From Cladosporium sp. IMV 00045 (taxonomy: Eukaryota; Ascomycota; Dothideomycetes; Cladosporiales; Cladosporiaceae), in contig MSJI02000241.1 of the NCBI GenBank assembly GCA_001931905.2, forward strand, positions 1 to 18,895: 18,895 nt of DNA, given 5' to 3'. The notes beneath the pieces were generated by a model. That model was given only the letters and a program-made list of their open reading frames with translations. It was not told the origin of the DNA and made no database searches. Below are positions 9,464 to 18,895 of this stretch, piece after piece (position 1 is the first letter of the stretch; the number at the start of each line of letters is the position of its first letter). The translations under genes and the position numbers were made by a program.

Positions 9464-10085
9464 GTGAAATACGGTATATCATCAGTCAAACTCCTAGAAG
9501 CGGAAAACGCAAGCTGTGTCGCGAAGATTAGCAACGTTCTGATCCCTGAGGTGTACGGCACGTTGACCGAAGAAAGCACAGGGCGAAGTTTCACCATCAT
9601 GGGATTGATACCAGGGGAGCCTCTCATCAAAACCTGACCGAGCCTTAATACCTTCGATAAGGAAGATGTCGTCAAACAAACTCGAAAAGCCATGCTGAAT
9701 CTACGCAGCATTCCTTCCCCTGGGCTTGAACGATCCCTGAATCCACAGGCCTACGCTGACGGACCATTCCGGACTCCAGACTATCCACTGAATTAGTCTA
9801 TAAGTTAATTCTTGACAGTGAGGATATATGAACGGAGATGTGCTATGCAAAATCGCATTGGACGAACAGCCTTCCTATGGAACCTTTCTACACAGGCTCA
9901 TCTCGGCCGGGCTCTATCGCCACCGAACATTCTTCACGCATGGACGCCCCCGTGTGGAGAACATCATGTGCAAATGACCGACAGGACGAAAGCAGGTGGA
10001 AAGGCACCGCTACCGCTTCAGGCCTGATTGGATCGATATTTTGCAAAGTGCTATGCCAAGATACCCGCACGAGCATTTAATAATG
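9464..10085 (+). pseudogene. Relic of a fungal APH/choline-kinase-like phosphotransferase
   Basis: Broken remains of a small protein of the aminoglycoside-phosphotransferase/kinase-like family, common in filamentous fungi. One frame from 9464 reads VKYGISSVKLLEAEN, then IPEVYGTLTEESTGRSFTIM and GLIPGEPLI, then RSIPSPG. These follow the family's N-lobe order: KYG, an EA helix, P-VYG, an IME-IPG-L strand, then the SIP region. This frame carries TGA at 9635-9637, where the family usually has Trp, and TAG at 9794-9796. Similarity resumes in the +1 frame from about 9828 with a HRTFFTHGRPRVENIM segment, matching the catalytic loop (THGDL-P-NIM), but the catalytic Asp is Arg (9945-9947). That frame has TGA at 9975-9977. 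With two frames, three stops and a lost catalytic residue, it cannot encode a working enzyme. Family assignment is from recalled motifs. Confidence 0.72.
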
Positions 10086-10435
10086 CATTCGATTCGAGGG
10101 TGCATATTCTGCTAGTCTATCTACGTCGCTTGCAGCCACATCAGATATCCACCCTTTCGAGAGGAAAGGGAAAAGAAAACATTCTTTTGTGTGATGATGA
10201 TGTGTGTCGCGCTTCTTAGTAAAACTCACATGGGGCCAGGAAGAAAGTCTCATGCCGACTTGGCTCCAACCCGCTCCCAGGTATCAGCTTCTTAGCTTCT
10301 GAAAACGGACCGGCCGCATGGTAAGTGCCTTTCCCAGGCTGACTTCCTGCACCCTAACGAGCAACGGCAAACAGTCTCAATGCCTCCCATCCGCTTTTCG
10401 AATCACCAGTGGCCTCACTCTGTGCTCCGCCATCC
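10086..10435. other. Intergenic spacer
   Basis: About 350 bases between the kinase relic and the 3' end of the small minus-strand gene. I see no gene, repeat or RNA in it. Confidence 0.4.
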
Positions 10436-10819
10436 TCAGTCCCGCAAAATCCCCTCAGCAACAGCCCTCTCCCTCACCTCCCCGACCCACTCCCCACACC
10501 TCCTCAGCGGCTTCTCAGGATCCTTGCGCTTCCCATTCAAGTACACCTGCGCCTCTGGCGGGCTCACCGCTTCACAAACCGACTCGAAACGATCCAGATC
10601 CTCTGCTTCGATGCTCCCGATGCGGACTTTGGAATCAGGCACGAAAGTGGCGTCGAGCTCTGGATTCTCGGTGGTTTTCTTCTCGTAAGTCATGCCGTTG
10701 AGAATGGTGCCGATGACATGGTATTTGAGACCTTCATTCTCGTTGGGCTTGGTGGCGATGAAGAGGGCGATGTGGTTTGGGGAGCCGAGGAATTCGACGG
10801 TGTAGACGTTGTAGGACAT
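10436..10819 (-). CDS. Small conserved-looking protein of unknown function
   Basis: A single-exon frame of 127 residues starting MSYNVYTVEFLGSPNHIALF and ending at TGA (10438-10436). It resembles a class of short ascomycete proteins that begin with a -VEFLGSP-H-A-F- strand, have an HV-G-I-NGM-(Y/F)E segment (here residues 34-47), a region ending D-RF--VCE, and a C-terminal PLRRC-EW motif (here 104-111). These are recalled features of unnamed proteins; I know no function for them. There is no signal peptide or membrane segment, so it is probably cytosolic or nuclear. Mixed strand and helix character suggests one compact domain. A longer frame on the other strand (10409-10879) is a shadow. The motif match makes this strand the coding one. 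Confidence 0.72.
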   Translation of the reverse strand: MSYNVYTVEFLGSPNHIALFIATKPNENEGLKYHVIGTILNGMTYEKKTTENPELDATFVPDSKVRIGSIEAEDLDRFESVCEAVSPPEAQVYLNGKRKDPEKPLRRCGEWVGEVRERAVAEGILRD

Positions 10820-11324
10820 GATGGGCTTCTGGTGAGGGTATTGTGGTTGGTTTGGTGTGCTCTAGACTCGGCGGTTTGAGAGGATGTGGAGTTGATAGTG
10901 ATTGTTTTGTGTTTGTTAGAATTATTGATCGAGGTAAGGTAGATAAACAAGCCACCCCAGTGCAGTGAATGCAGGCGGCTGCGGCTTAGCGTCTGATGCC
11001 ATGTGAAAGGAAACCATTGGTCGGTTGTTGCGGCATGAATACCCTTCCACTCCAATCATTTGCTGTGTAAGCGCCTCTGCGCCGGGTTTCTCGGCTAGCT
11101 ACACATAGAAGAATACGTGGGATTGGCACGCTTCACAACGCGCTCATGCGGTACCCGATGACATCAGCTGTGGTCGAGGAGGAGCAAGGGAAGATGTGTG
11201 GGAAACAAAATGTTTCGATATTCGTCTAAGATCATTAAGCTTTCGTCACATCTATATTGCATGCCGAAGCATTCGACTTTTCATCCAAATCGTTCCATCA
11301 CCGCCTCTCCAATTCTCATGACTT
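10820..11324. other. Intergenic: promoter of small gene, 3' end of alpha-galactosidase
   Basis: About 500 bases. The left part is upstream of the small protein's ATG (10819); the right part follows the alpha-galactosidase stop (11325). No coding frame or repeat is convincing. Confidence 0.45.
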
Positions 11325-13806
11325 CTACTCCCTGTAGAGCCAAACAATCTGACTCTGATAATCGCCCACCTCATACCTCAAGTTCAGCCCGGAGTTCATC
11401 AGCGTCTTACCACTGAGCGTGCCATTGAACGCACTGCCGGAGTACCTGGCCTCGGGGTCCAAGCCCTGCATTCTAAGCGGTGGCGGGGCGGGCTTGATGG
11501 TAGCGCTCTGCTGGAAAGCGATGACGAAGGACTCGTCTCCCTCCTTGCTGACGAATTGCACAGCGGGCCAGTTGGAGTCGTCGGGCGTGCGCAGGCGGTA
11601 GAAGTCGCCCGTGATCACGATGGGGTTCATCTTCTCCCAGTCGGCCAGGATGTTGGGGATCGCAGCGGATTCTTCGGGGGTGAGGTCCGAGGGCTTGAGT
11701 TCGAAGCCGAAGGAGCCGCACTGTTGAGGGGAAGGCTGTTAGTGGGTGTTTGGTTTGGAGTTTGGAGGTTTGGGGGATTTCTTACCATCAGGGCGACGTG
11801 AGCGCGGTACTCGATGGAGACGTTGCGGTGGGTGAGGTGGTTGGGGATGACGGAGACGTGGCAGCCCATGGCAGAAGGCGGGTAGGCCAAAGAGGTGCCG
11901 AGCTGGATGGTGAGGCGGTCGGCAGCATCGGTGTTGTCGGACGTCCAGTGCTGCGGCCAGTAGTGCAGAAGACCTGTGGAAATGCGGTTAAAAAGTATTC
12001 AAAGAATAATGAATTTCATCAATCACTCACCAGCATCGAAGCGGCCACCGCCAGACGCACAACCTTCCCAAAGGATATCAGGGTATTTGGTCGTCAAAGT
12101 GTCGATGACGTGGTAGATTCCGAGCATGTAGTCGTAGTTGTCGGAGGGCTTGGACATCTCGTGAATGCCACGGTTGTTGTCCCACTTGATGTAAGAGACG
12201 TCGGCGTTGTCGAGAATGTCAGAGACAGAGTTGATGACGAACTCCTGCACCTCCGGCAGTCCGAGGTTCAAAACGAGCTCGTTGCGAGTGAGAGTCCTCG
12301 TGTGCTCGCCGGCGTACAGGACCCAGTCGGGGTGCTCGTGGTACAGGGTGGAGTTGGGGTTGACCATTTCTAGACGATGTTAGTTGATGCACAAATTATC
12401 AGTAGTGCGTTGTTACGACTTACCAGGCTCGAACCAAAGACCGAACTTCATCTTCTCAGTCGAGTTGGCGACGTCAATGTTGTTGACGTGCGCAACGTAC
12501 TCGTTGAATCCACCAGGGAAATGGTTCTCGTTGGGAGTCCAGTCACCGAGACCGGCGGTGTCGTTCAGTCTCGCGTAGGGGTCTTGACCAAACCAGCCGT
12601 CATCGTTGACGAAAAGAGAGATACCCAAATCAGCGGTCTGCTGCGCAAGGTCCTCGAGCGCGGTATCGTTGATCTCGAAGTAAAGACCCTCCCAGGAGTT
12701 CAGCAGAACCGGTCTGGTTTGGAGAGTGTAGTTGGAGCGAGACAGGTGGTTGCGGTAAAGGTCGTGGTAGGACCTCGACATGCCACCAATACCCTCCGAA
12801 GAGTAAACAGCAACAACCTCGGGAGAAGTGAAAGTGTCACCCGGCTTAACTGGGATGCTGGCGTGTAGCGAGTTGAGACCAAGGAGCACTCTGGTCAATC
12901 CGTTGCTGAATTTCTCGGTGGTGGCCTCGAAGCTACCGGAGTACACAAAATTGAATCCCCAAGCCTCGCCCGTAGACTCGGTGGTGGTTGGGTCGACAAG
13001 AGCGAAGAACGGGTTGTGGATGTGAGAAGCGTAGCCAGTGCCGCTGCGGAAGCTGGTCTCGCCGTACTGGATCGGACGCTTCACCTTGTTCATCTCGTGC
13101 GACCAGTCGCCCTGAAGCTCGATCATCTCAAGGTCAAGGTTGGGCAGGTCGGTGCTGAAACTTGCTGCACGCTCAATAGAGATATCCTCAGTTCCATTGT
13201 TGGTGATCTGGAAGCTTCGCGCAATTGCGTTGTACTTGGGGAAGATCGAGTAGGACAAAGCAGCCGACACATCCGAATAGTTGTCGTAGAGCTTGACGAT
13301 GATCGTCGAGACGTCAGCATCGTCGCCATACGTCGCCGGGAGACCGGGGAGGCCAGGCTTGCCGTCCATCACTTCGTGGGACTGGTAGCTGAGCTCGGTG
13401 ATGGTGTTACCGTCCGCATGGCCAATGTGAATGGCTGGCAGACGGAAATCGCTTCGTCCAAAGTCGGGGAACTCCCTGCGAATGATTCCCAAGTTGTCCA
13501 CCCAACCTTGAGAAGAAATCCAGGCCGGGTCGACAAAGTCTTCGACGGGGCCACCAAAGTGATCGCTGATGAGCTCGCCGGAATCCTCGTCGACGTGGAA
13601 AAGGTAAGAGACACCATCGCCGTTCAAGGCGAAGTTGGTGCCATTGGAGGTGATGGCTGAAACACAGTTAGCACTTGTGGCAATTTCAAGCTTTCGTGGC
13701 GCTTTCTGAAGAAAGGGCGAAAGAACGACGACAAAGGGAACTGACCTCCATTGGCGAACGCAGCAACGCTCGCAAGCGACAGACCGAGAAGAGCGCGTGA
13801 GGCCAT
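11325..13806 (-). CDS. Secreted alpha-galactosidase, GH36
   Basis: Glycoside hydrolase family 36, about 738 residues, predicted to release alpha-1,6-linked galactose from raffinose-type sugars or galactomannan fragments outside the cell. Exons are 13806-13746, 13656-12424, 12369-12031, 11973-11786 and 11720-11325. The introns (89, 54, 57 and 65 bases) have donors GTCAGT, GTAAGT, GTGAGT and GTAAGA. A signal peptide covers residues 1-20 ([20 protein letters not shown]). The N-terminal beta-domain includes [11 protein letters not shown] at about 253-263. The barrel carries LLNSWEG (338-344), DDGWFG (372-377) and FGLWFEPEM (425-433). YIKWDNNR (491-498) has Asp495 as the expected nucleophile. [11 protein letters not shown] (533-543) follows, then [11 protein letters not shown] (554-564), whose Asp557 is the expected acid/base by family analogy. 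Many N-glycosylation sequons fit secretion. Length and motif order match complete fungal GH36 enzymes of the AglC type. No frame defects. Confidence 0.96.
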
Positions 13807-15699
13807 GATGATTGTTGCGAATTGGCTTGCTTCATTTCTCTGGATGTAGGCGGTCCAATGCGCTTCTTATACCACTTGCAGGTGCACATCGCATTGGCAG
13901 CGAGGCGGGGTACGATCAACATTCGACTCTGCATCGGCCGGTGGGTACACGTGCGGTACGGTAAATGCCTTGGCTCTCGGAGGAGGCACCACAACCCGAT
14001 CCGCTTGGCTGCACGAAAGAGTTATTTTCCTAGTTGATGATTTTGGTTTTGGGTGTGACCCCATCCGCAGATTGCCTGGAGAATGGGACGTGAGTGCGGA
14101 GAACGGCGGGAAATGATGGAGCATTCGGGGTTTGGGGGCGTGGGGAAAGGTTTGGCAGAACCACACGACTCGGGGCGACGACGTCGATACTCAGTGCTTC
14201 TCCCGGGAAGTGGAGAAATCGCTGAGAGAGAGCCTCGGTGACTTCATCTCCATCAGTAGTATTTGCTAGGGTCCTGTAATAGGTGTGTATACTTTTGTGG
14301 CGGCGGCGACGGCAACCCGCTCGACGTCATTCCTCCTGTCACAAACCGAGAATTGCATGTCGTGCAGGCTGCCGTGTTGACTTGCATGCGCATGGCATAT
14401 ATCGATATGCCATTGCCATTGAAAGAATGCATGGTGGCACAGCCCAATGAACTGCGGACGAGTTGTCCGTGGCGAATGCAGCAACCAGCAACCCCTCTTT
14501 TACTCGGCAAACGGCCAATAGAGCAGAAAGAGGCAGGCCATGTCCGATGCTCCTCCACCTGCGTTGTTTTCCATCAGCCTTCCTCATGCCATGATATCTC
14601 TCGTTGCAGAAGACAAGAAGACCAAGAGCATAGAAAAACGTCCAAGTTCTCCGCCGGTGGGCCCAAAGCCAAGAGAGTTTTCCGCCGCATAGCCTCCATC
14701 GCAAAGGCACGTGGAGAAGGGTTCGACTTCGAGAAGTGTAGATCGCACTGTGCGAATGCCAGTAGTGAACCTTCCTAGACCGAAAGCAGCCAGTAAGCGC
14801 ATCTTTTGCTTCGCCGGTCCTCTCAGTCGGTGGATAGAGCAGCGGGCGCGGAAGGTGAAGTCACGTTCAACAACGTGCCCACGGAGTTCGCAGACAGCCG
14901 AACGACCCGGGGTTGTGGAGAATGTGGGAGTCGTTGGTCCTCCACTATCCCAAGAAAGGTAGTTCAGTGGATATGAGTGAAATAGGTATTGTTGTAAATG
15001 CATTGATATATCTATCGTCCAATAAACGCCGAAGTAACCCACTACAACAGTCCTCAATCATTCTCGTCAATATCGTCAACCGTCATCGTTCAAGCGACCA
15101 TCGTAACCTCTTCAATACCCGCTCCGACCTCCAAGTATGGCACAGCATAGACCAGCCCTAGCATCACATCACAACAACGAATCGACGTAGGTCTGACTCC
15201 AGAGCGGAATCGCGGGAGGGCAGTGCGTTCGCCACTGATGGCTACTTGCACTGCACGCTTTTCCCACGGGCAGGCTCTGTGACTTCTCCAGAAGTTTCCA
15301 CTTGGCACATCTCAGGAAGCCGATTCATGAGACCACAGCGGTTGCCAGTGATGTCCTGATGCAGTAAGTCCTGGATAAGACCCTAGGCTTCTCCGAGTCA
15401 CACGCTGCTCAACGGCAGTTGAGAGCCTTTCGACAGATCCTTAGGCAGAGGACGGAGCTTGCCTGGGTTCACGGGCGATGTTTCCCGCTTGTCCGGTGAT
15501 CCTTCCAGGAGTTGGCAATGATGATTCCAGCATGGGCCAGCACAATGGCAGATGTTCCAGTGGTGGCATCCATAGGACAATCAGAGATGTTCGGGTTTTG
15601 CAGGCGCTGCACCAAACCTCATAAGCCATGGCTTAGCCACTGAGCAATGGACAGATCTACCTACCTCAAAACAACTGAGCACACGATATTTGTGACACT
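13807..15699. other. Long intergenic region without a convincing gene
   Basis: Nearly 1.9 kb between the promoter of the alpha-galactosidase and the 3' end of the C2H2 factor. The left 300-400 bases are the enzyme's promoter. At 14591-14962 (+) one frame starts MISLVAEDKKTKSIEKRPSS and continues after a single TAG (14690-14692) for another 90 codons. A second frame over the same bases has a basic stretch (KAKRVFRRIASIAKARGEGF). Neither shows a family feature, and no intron of acceptable length removes the stop. A minus-strand frame at 14584-15057 is equally unremarkable. From 15060 to 15699 I see nothing. Confidence 0.45.
13866..13871 (-). promoter_or_regulatory. TATA-like box of the alpha-galactosidase gene
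   Basis: TATAAG read on the minus strand, 60-65 bases upstream of the ATG at 13806. The position suits a fungal TATA box. Farther up, GCGGGG (13905-13910) and GTGGGG (14140-14145) match the SYGGRG consensus of the carbon-catabolite repressor CreA. That is plausible for a sugar-releasing enzyme, but six-base motifs are frequent by chance. Confidence 0.4.
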
Positions 15700-17998
15700 T
15701 CAGATATAACGGGGGTCGTTAGGTCCGCGGCGCATGTCCTGGTAGCTTCCATCGAAGAGCGCCATGCTGGCTTCATCCCCAGGGCTTTGGACAAAGCCAC
15801 CGAAGGTCCTGGCGCTCTGATCCCTTTGGCTAGTCCACTGCGCGTAGTGGTCAATCCTGGAGATTCCCTGGCTCGAAATGGTGGAGTTCGAGTCCTGCCT
15901 CGCCTTGGTCACAGCCTGGTACTGGTAGCCTTGGGATCCGTAGACGTCGCCACCCACTGGGCCGGACATTGGCATGACCTCCTGGTAAGGCAATGAAGTG
16001 TTCTGCGCCATGACCTGCGGTGCTTGCTGCGGCGTGGTCTTCTGCCTCTGCGACGCGGAGTCCGAGACGGAAGAAGACGGAGCCTTGCGCTTACGACCGG
16101 CAGATTTCCTCTGGCCCGAAGCATCGGCAGCGGTGACCTCAGGACTTGCGAGGCCAGAGCTGTTATCCTCTTTGTGATCGTGCACTCTCTTCATGTGGTC
16201 AAACAGATTGTACCTTCTAGGAAATCCGTTGCCAGGCAGTCCGCGGTCACATCCAGAGTAGAAGCAAAGATGCGGGCGGTCGCCGTGGCCGTGCATGCCG
16301 TGAGCCTCACGTTCGTGGCGGAGCAGGCAGGCCGTGGAGGAAAACTCTTGCTTCGCACACGCCTCCTGCCTGCAGCGGAATGGCTTGAGGTGGGAGTCGA
16401 CAAACTTGCTATAACAAAGATGATGGTTAGAAAGGGCATTGGCGCGCAAGTAGGGGAATGAATCTCGTTCGTACTCGTAGTTGCACTTCAGCTTGGTGGC
16501 TTTGTGTGGGCAGTTCTCCTTAGCCCGGAATGGACAGCGGAATAATCCATCTGCGTCAGGTCCTTGGGAGTACAACGGGTGGCTCCTGTGGCGGCCTTCG
16601 TCGACCTCACTTGGCAGAACACTTGCGGACTTGGGAGAAACCTTGATGGCCTTCACATCCAGCTCCGTCTTGGCATGACTAGGGCGGACAGTCTCTTGCG
16701 AGGAGTCATTGCGAGTCGAGGCGTGGGATGAGGGGTGGCTACAATCAGTCAGTATAGGGAGCAGTGACAAGGATCCAATGATTTTCTGACCTCGATGGAA
16801 GGACGGGGGCAGACTGCTCCTCCTGGTCATATTGAATAAAGGCAGTAAACTCCTCCGCGGCAGGGTCCGTAATGGCCGAAACAGAGTCCTGGGCATAGGT
16901 CCTGATTCCTTGGGCAGATGGGTTCACAGTCCGGAAAGGGTCCATGGCATCAGGCACAGAGGAAGTCTTGGCAACATCAGATGTGGCAGGCCTGTGGAAA
17001 TGATATTGTCCGGCTTCGATCCTTGGGCTTCCTTGCATGGCAAAAGCAACATTACTTACGCTTTGCGACGACCTGCGAGAGCTAGCACGACCTTGAATAG
17101 AAGATCGGCTATTCCTCTGCCAGGATGACTGGGCAAAAGCCGGTGCAGTAGAAGCAATGGATCCTTCAGTCCTGGGCAGCAAAGTCCTGGGTGCAGCAAC
17201 GGCTGGTGACCTCATGGCAGGGCGCGCAGTCTGGCCGCTTTGCGGGTAGAAGAGCGGCTGGGTCGAGCATCCACCGAGGTTCATGGGCCATTGGGCAAAG
17301 GCATCATCCATCTGGGTTCCAAGGGGCAGGTCATCCATCGAAGGAACAAAGGCATTTCCAAGCAGCGGGCGCTGCAAAGCTTGTGTCTCCTGGGCCATCA
17401 TGGATCCGGCATTGTCCCAGGTGGGTTCATATGATGTGAAAGACAGATCCAAACCTGGAGGCAGTTCCGGCTCAGAAAATGAGTTGAGGGTACGTGTGCT
17501 TTGGCTCTCTTGGCTCAAAACAGGGGACAACCCCATGTCTACAGATCCGTGGGTTGTGTTGGTCCAGTGGAAGGCATCCACGGTTGAGAAGTCCTGGGCT
17601 GACGAGAACAAGGTCTGGGCATCCCATTCACTGCTAGAAGTCTGCACGTATGTGCTGTGGTCCTGTGCAGCTCCTGTGTACCATTGGTCCTCTGGCAGCG
17701 AGGTCTGGCTCCATTGGGCAGTCATGTCCGGCTCAGAATCAGTGTCCGGGGGAGTGGGCGGCAGGTTAGGTCCACCAGGGAGAGATTGGCACCAGTTATC
17801 CACACTGCCTGGCTCAGAGAAAAGAAATCCTGGACAATTCAGATGGGAAAGCTCCTCGCTGATGAAACTACTTGTCAGTTTGACTTCACGGCATGACTTT
17901 AACTCCCAAACCCCAAAAGAAGACAAAAAGGAAAGAGACAAATGAAAAATAATAAGCGAGCGGACCGTGGTGAGTGAGTGTCGTAATCGATTGGACAT
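15700..17998 (-). CDS. Fungal C2H2 zinc-finger transcription factor
   Basis: Putative nuclear transcription factor, about 726 residues if started at ATG 17998. Exons are (17998)-16791, 16738-16475 and 16408-15700. Intron 16790-16739 has donor GTCAGA and acceptor TGTAG. Intron 16474-16409 has donor GTACGA, branch CTAAC and acceptor TATAG. The second splice restores LKCNYDKFVDSHLKPFRC. The N-terminal 400 residues are Ser/Gln/Pro-rich, including LPPTPPDTDSEPDMT, and look like an activation region. The DNA-binding core at about 471-567 has Cys/His sets CPFRAKENC, then C--EAC-KQEFSSTACLLRHEREAHGMHGHG, then CFYSGCDRGLPGNGFPRRYNLFDHMKRVH. This module recurs in ascomycete C2H2 factors I recall. A basic KSAGRKRK nuclear signal follows. 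The start is uncertain. The frame stays open up to 18235, but 17840-17990 is pyrimidine-rich on the coding strand, like a leader or intron. ATG 17725 would drop residues that look coding (LPGGPNLPPTPP). An upstream exon is possible. Confidence 0.85.
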
Positions 17999-18895
17999 GC
18001 AGTGGTGGGAGTCGTCTGAAGTGTGGCCGTGTCCTGAGCAAGTGCAACTTGGTTGTGATTTGGCAGGTTCAAAAAGAGCAAGAGCACGTCCTTGCAGCAG
18101 TAGAGTCCAGCAAGAATGAAACCGGCAGGCAGAGAGCATGCAAGGCTTGACGCCGACTTCACTTGCCAACGAATGTGTGCAAGCCGTCAAGGCGATCAAA
18201 AGTCTCGCAGCGTAAAAGCTACAGTTGCAATGCAACTACTACAATTGATCCGGCTGATGAAGAATCCGTGGCCTATGGCAGGCTTCCAGAGCTTGTTCCA
18301 ATGGCATTTCCAGAACATTGACAGGGCAGAGACGGAGCCTCTGCCCGCACATTGTCGATGGGACGGGCGTCCCAGAAGCGACTCCAGCATTAGCATGTCG
18401 AATCCAGCCCAAGGAGGCTCGCCATGGATCGGTCGATCCTTTGAATTGCACAGGCTCCAGCAGAAGAGTGTGCCATACGGCATAGTAGTCATAGATCCAG
18501 GAAAACCAGCTAGTAACAAAATGAAAAGAACGAAAAGAAAGTAAACAGTCGCCCAAACGCCGTAAAAATCAAAAAATCAAACGCAACAAAAGGTAAGTAC
18601 CTGAAGGCCAAGTTCTGCTCGCGGTTGCGAGTTGTCATCCTGGAAATTCAAATTGGGTCGAGTCCAAAACGTCCAGAGGAAACTGGGGTTGAAGGGGATG
18701 TCCTGGCAGTGAAGGCAGAAACAGCAGGGGAGTCGGTAGCAGGATGCCACCGAGGAAAGAAAAGTGTAGATGGTTATTTGTGTTCAAAGCAAGAGCTGCT
18801 AACGATTGCACGTTGTCGGGATCTGTGTAGCCACGCCGGGACAGGATCACAGAGGGACGAGAGCAAAGCAAAAGCGAGCAGTTGTTGGGCAGCAA
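17999..18895. other. Upstream region of the C2H2 factor
   Basis: About 900 bases before the chosen ATG, running to the window edge. On the coding (minus) strand it has pyrimidine-rich tracts, notably about 18515-18595, typical of fungal promoters and long 5' leaders of regulatory genes. A 5' exon of the factor could lie here. Open frames on both strands (18116-18544 plus; 18635-18895 minus, reaching the edge) have no recognisable features. Confidence 0.4.

Noticed and set aside
10409..10879. Plus-strand open frame of 156 codons opposite the small minus-strand gene
   Set aside because: The minus-strand frame has motifs shared with a recalled ascomycete protein type and a clean start and stop; the plus-strand frame has none and extends into the promoter, so it is a shadow.
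11556..13660. Long plus-strand open frames (for example 11750-12373, 12377-12868, 13016-13660)
   Set aside because: They are antisense shadows of the GH36 gene, whose exons show full family motifs and proper splice sites.
14263..14778. Plus-strand open frame of 171 codons
   Set aside because: Cys-rich mixed composition without family features; only its last 50 codons look mildly coding and they end without a partner exon.
14811..14880. A tRNA-like stretch (GGTCCTCTCAGTCGGTGGATAGAGC)
   Set aside because: It resembles a D-arm by chance, but no acceptor stem, anticodon loop or T-arm (GTTCRANYC in place) can be built around it.
14584..15057. Minus-strand open frame of 157 codons in the long gap
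   Set aside because: No domain, signal peptide or coherent composition; it lies opposite equally weak plus-strand frames.
18116..18544. Plus-strand open frame of 142 codons near the right edge, with a good GTAAGT donor further on at about 18592
   Set aside because: The stop comes before the donor, composition is not protein-like, and the region is the expected promoter of a minus-strand gene.
213..18895. A biosynthetic gene cluster or new multi-gene defence system
   Set aside because: There is no backbone synthase, transporter, tailoring set, toxin-antitoxin pair or nuclease module; the genes are unrelated in function and each has its own promoter space.

Overview
The window looks like chromosomal DNA of a filamentous ascomycete fungus, probably a Dothideomycete (the class is a guess from overall protein character). 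Genes are monocistronic. They carry short introns of about 50-110 bases with fungal GTRNGT-like donors, CTNAC-type branch points and YAG acceptors. The products are typical ascomycete ones: a Yox1-like homeobox factor, a flavin amine oxidase, two fungal-type C2H2 factors and a secreted GH36 alpha-galactosidase. I see no tRNA, rRNA, CRISPR, operon or prokaryotic feature.

Layout, left to right. 213-1989 (+): homeobox regulator, three exons. 2564-4387 (+): FAD-dependent amine/polyamine oxidase, two exons. 4689-6392 (-): unrecognised membrane protein, three exons, convergent with the oxidase. 6785-8633 (-): C2H2 zinc-finger protein whose long first exon is broken by one in-frame TAA. 9464-10085 (+): decayed phosphotransferase (APH/choline-kinase-like) relic. 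10436-10819 (-): small conserved-looking protein of unknown function. 11325-13806 (-): secreted GH36 alpha-galactosidase, five exons. 13807-15699: almost 1.9 kb with no convincing gene. 15700-about 17998 (-): C2H2 transcription factor, three exons, 5' end uncertain. 17999-18895: upstream region of that factor.

The genes do not form an evident pathway or cluster. Three of the seven apparently intact or near-intact genes encode DNA-binding proteins, one is a carbohydrate-degrading secreted enzyme and one is a catabolic flavoenzyme. I see no new multi-gene system. The most informative oddities are the single stop codon inside the 6785-8633 zinc-finger gene, the relic kinase beside it, a compact set of inverted repeats between two minus-strand genes, and an unspliced-in-frame intron in the amine oxidase. 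All exon joins were worked out by hand from splice motifs, frame continuity and recalled family features. No database search was run.
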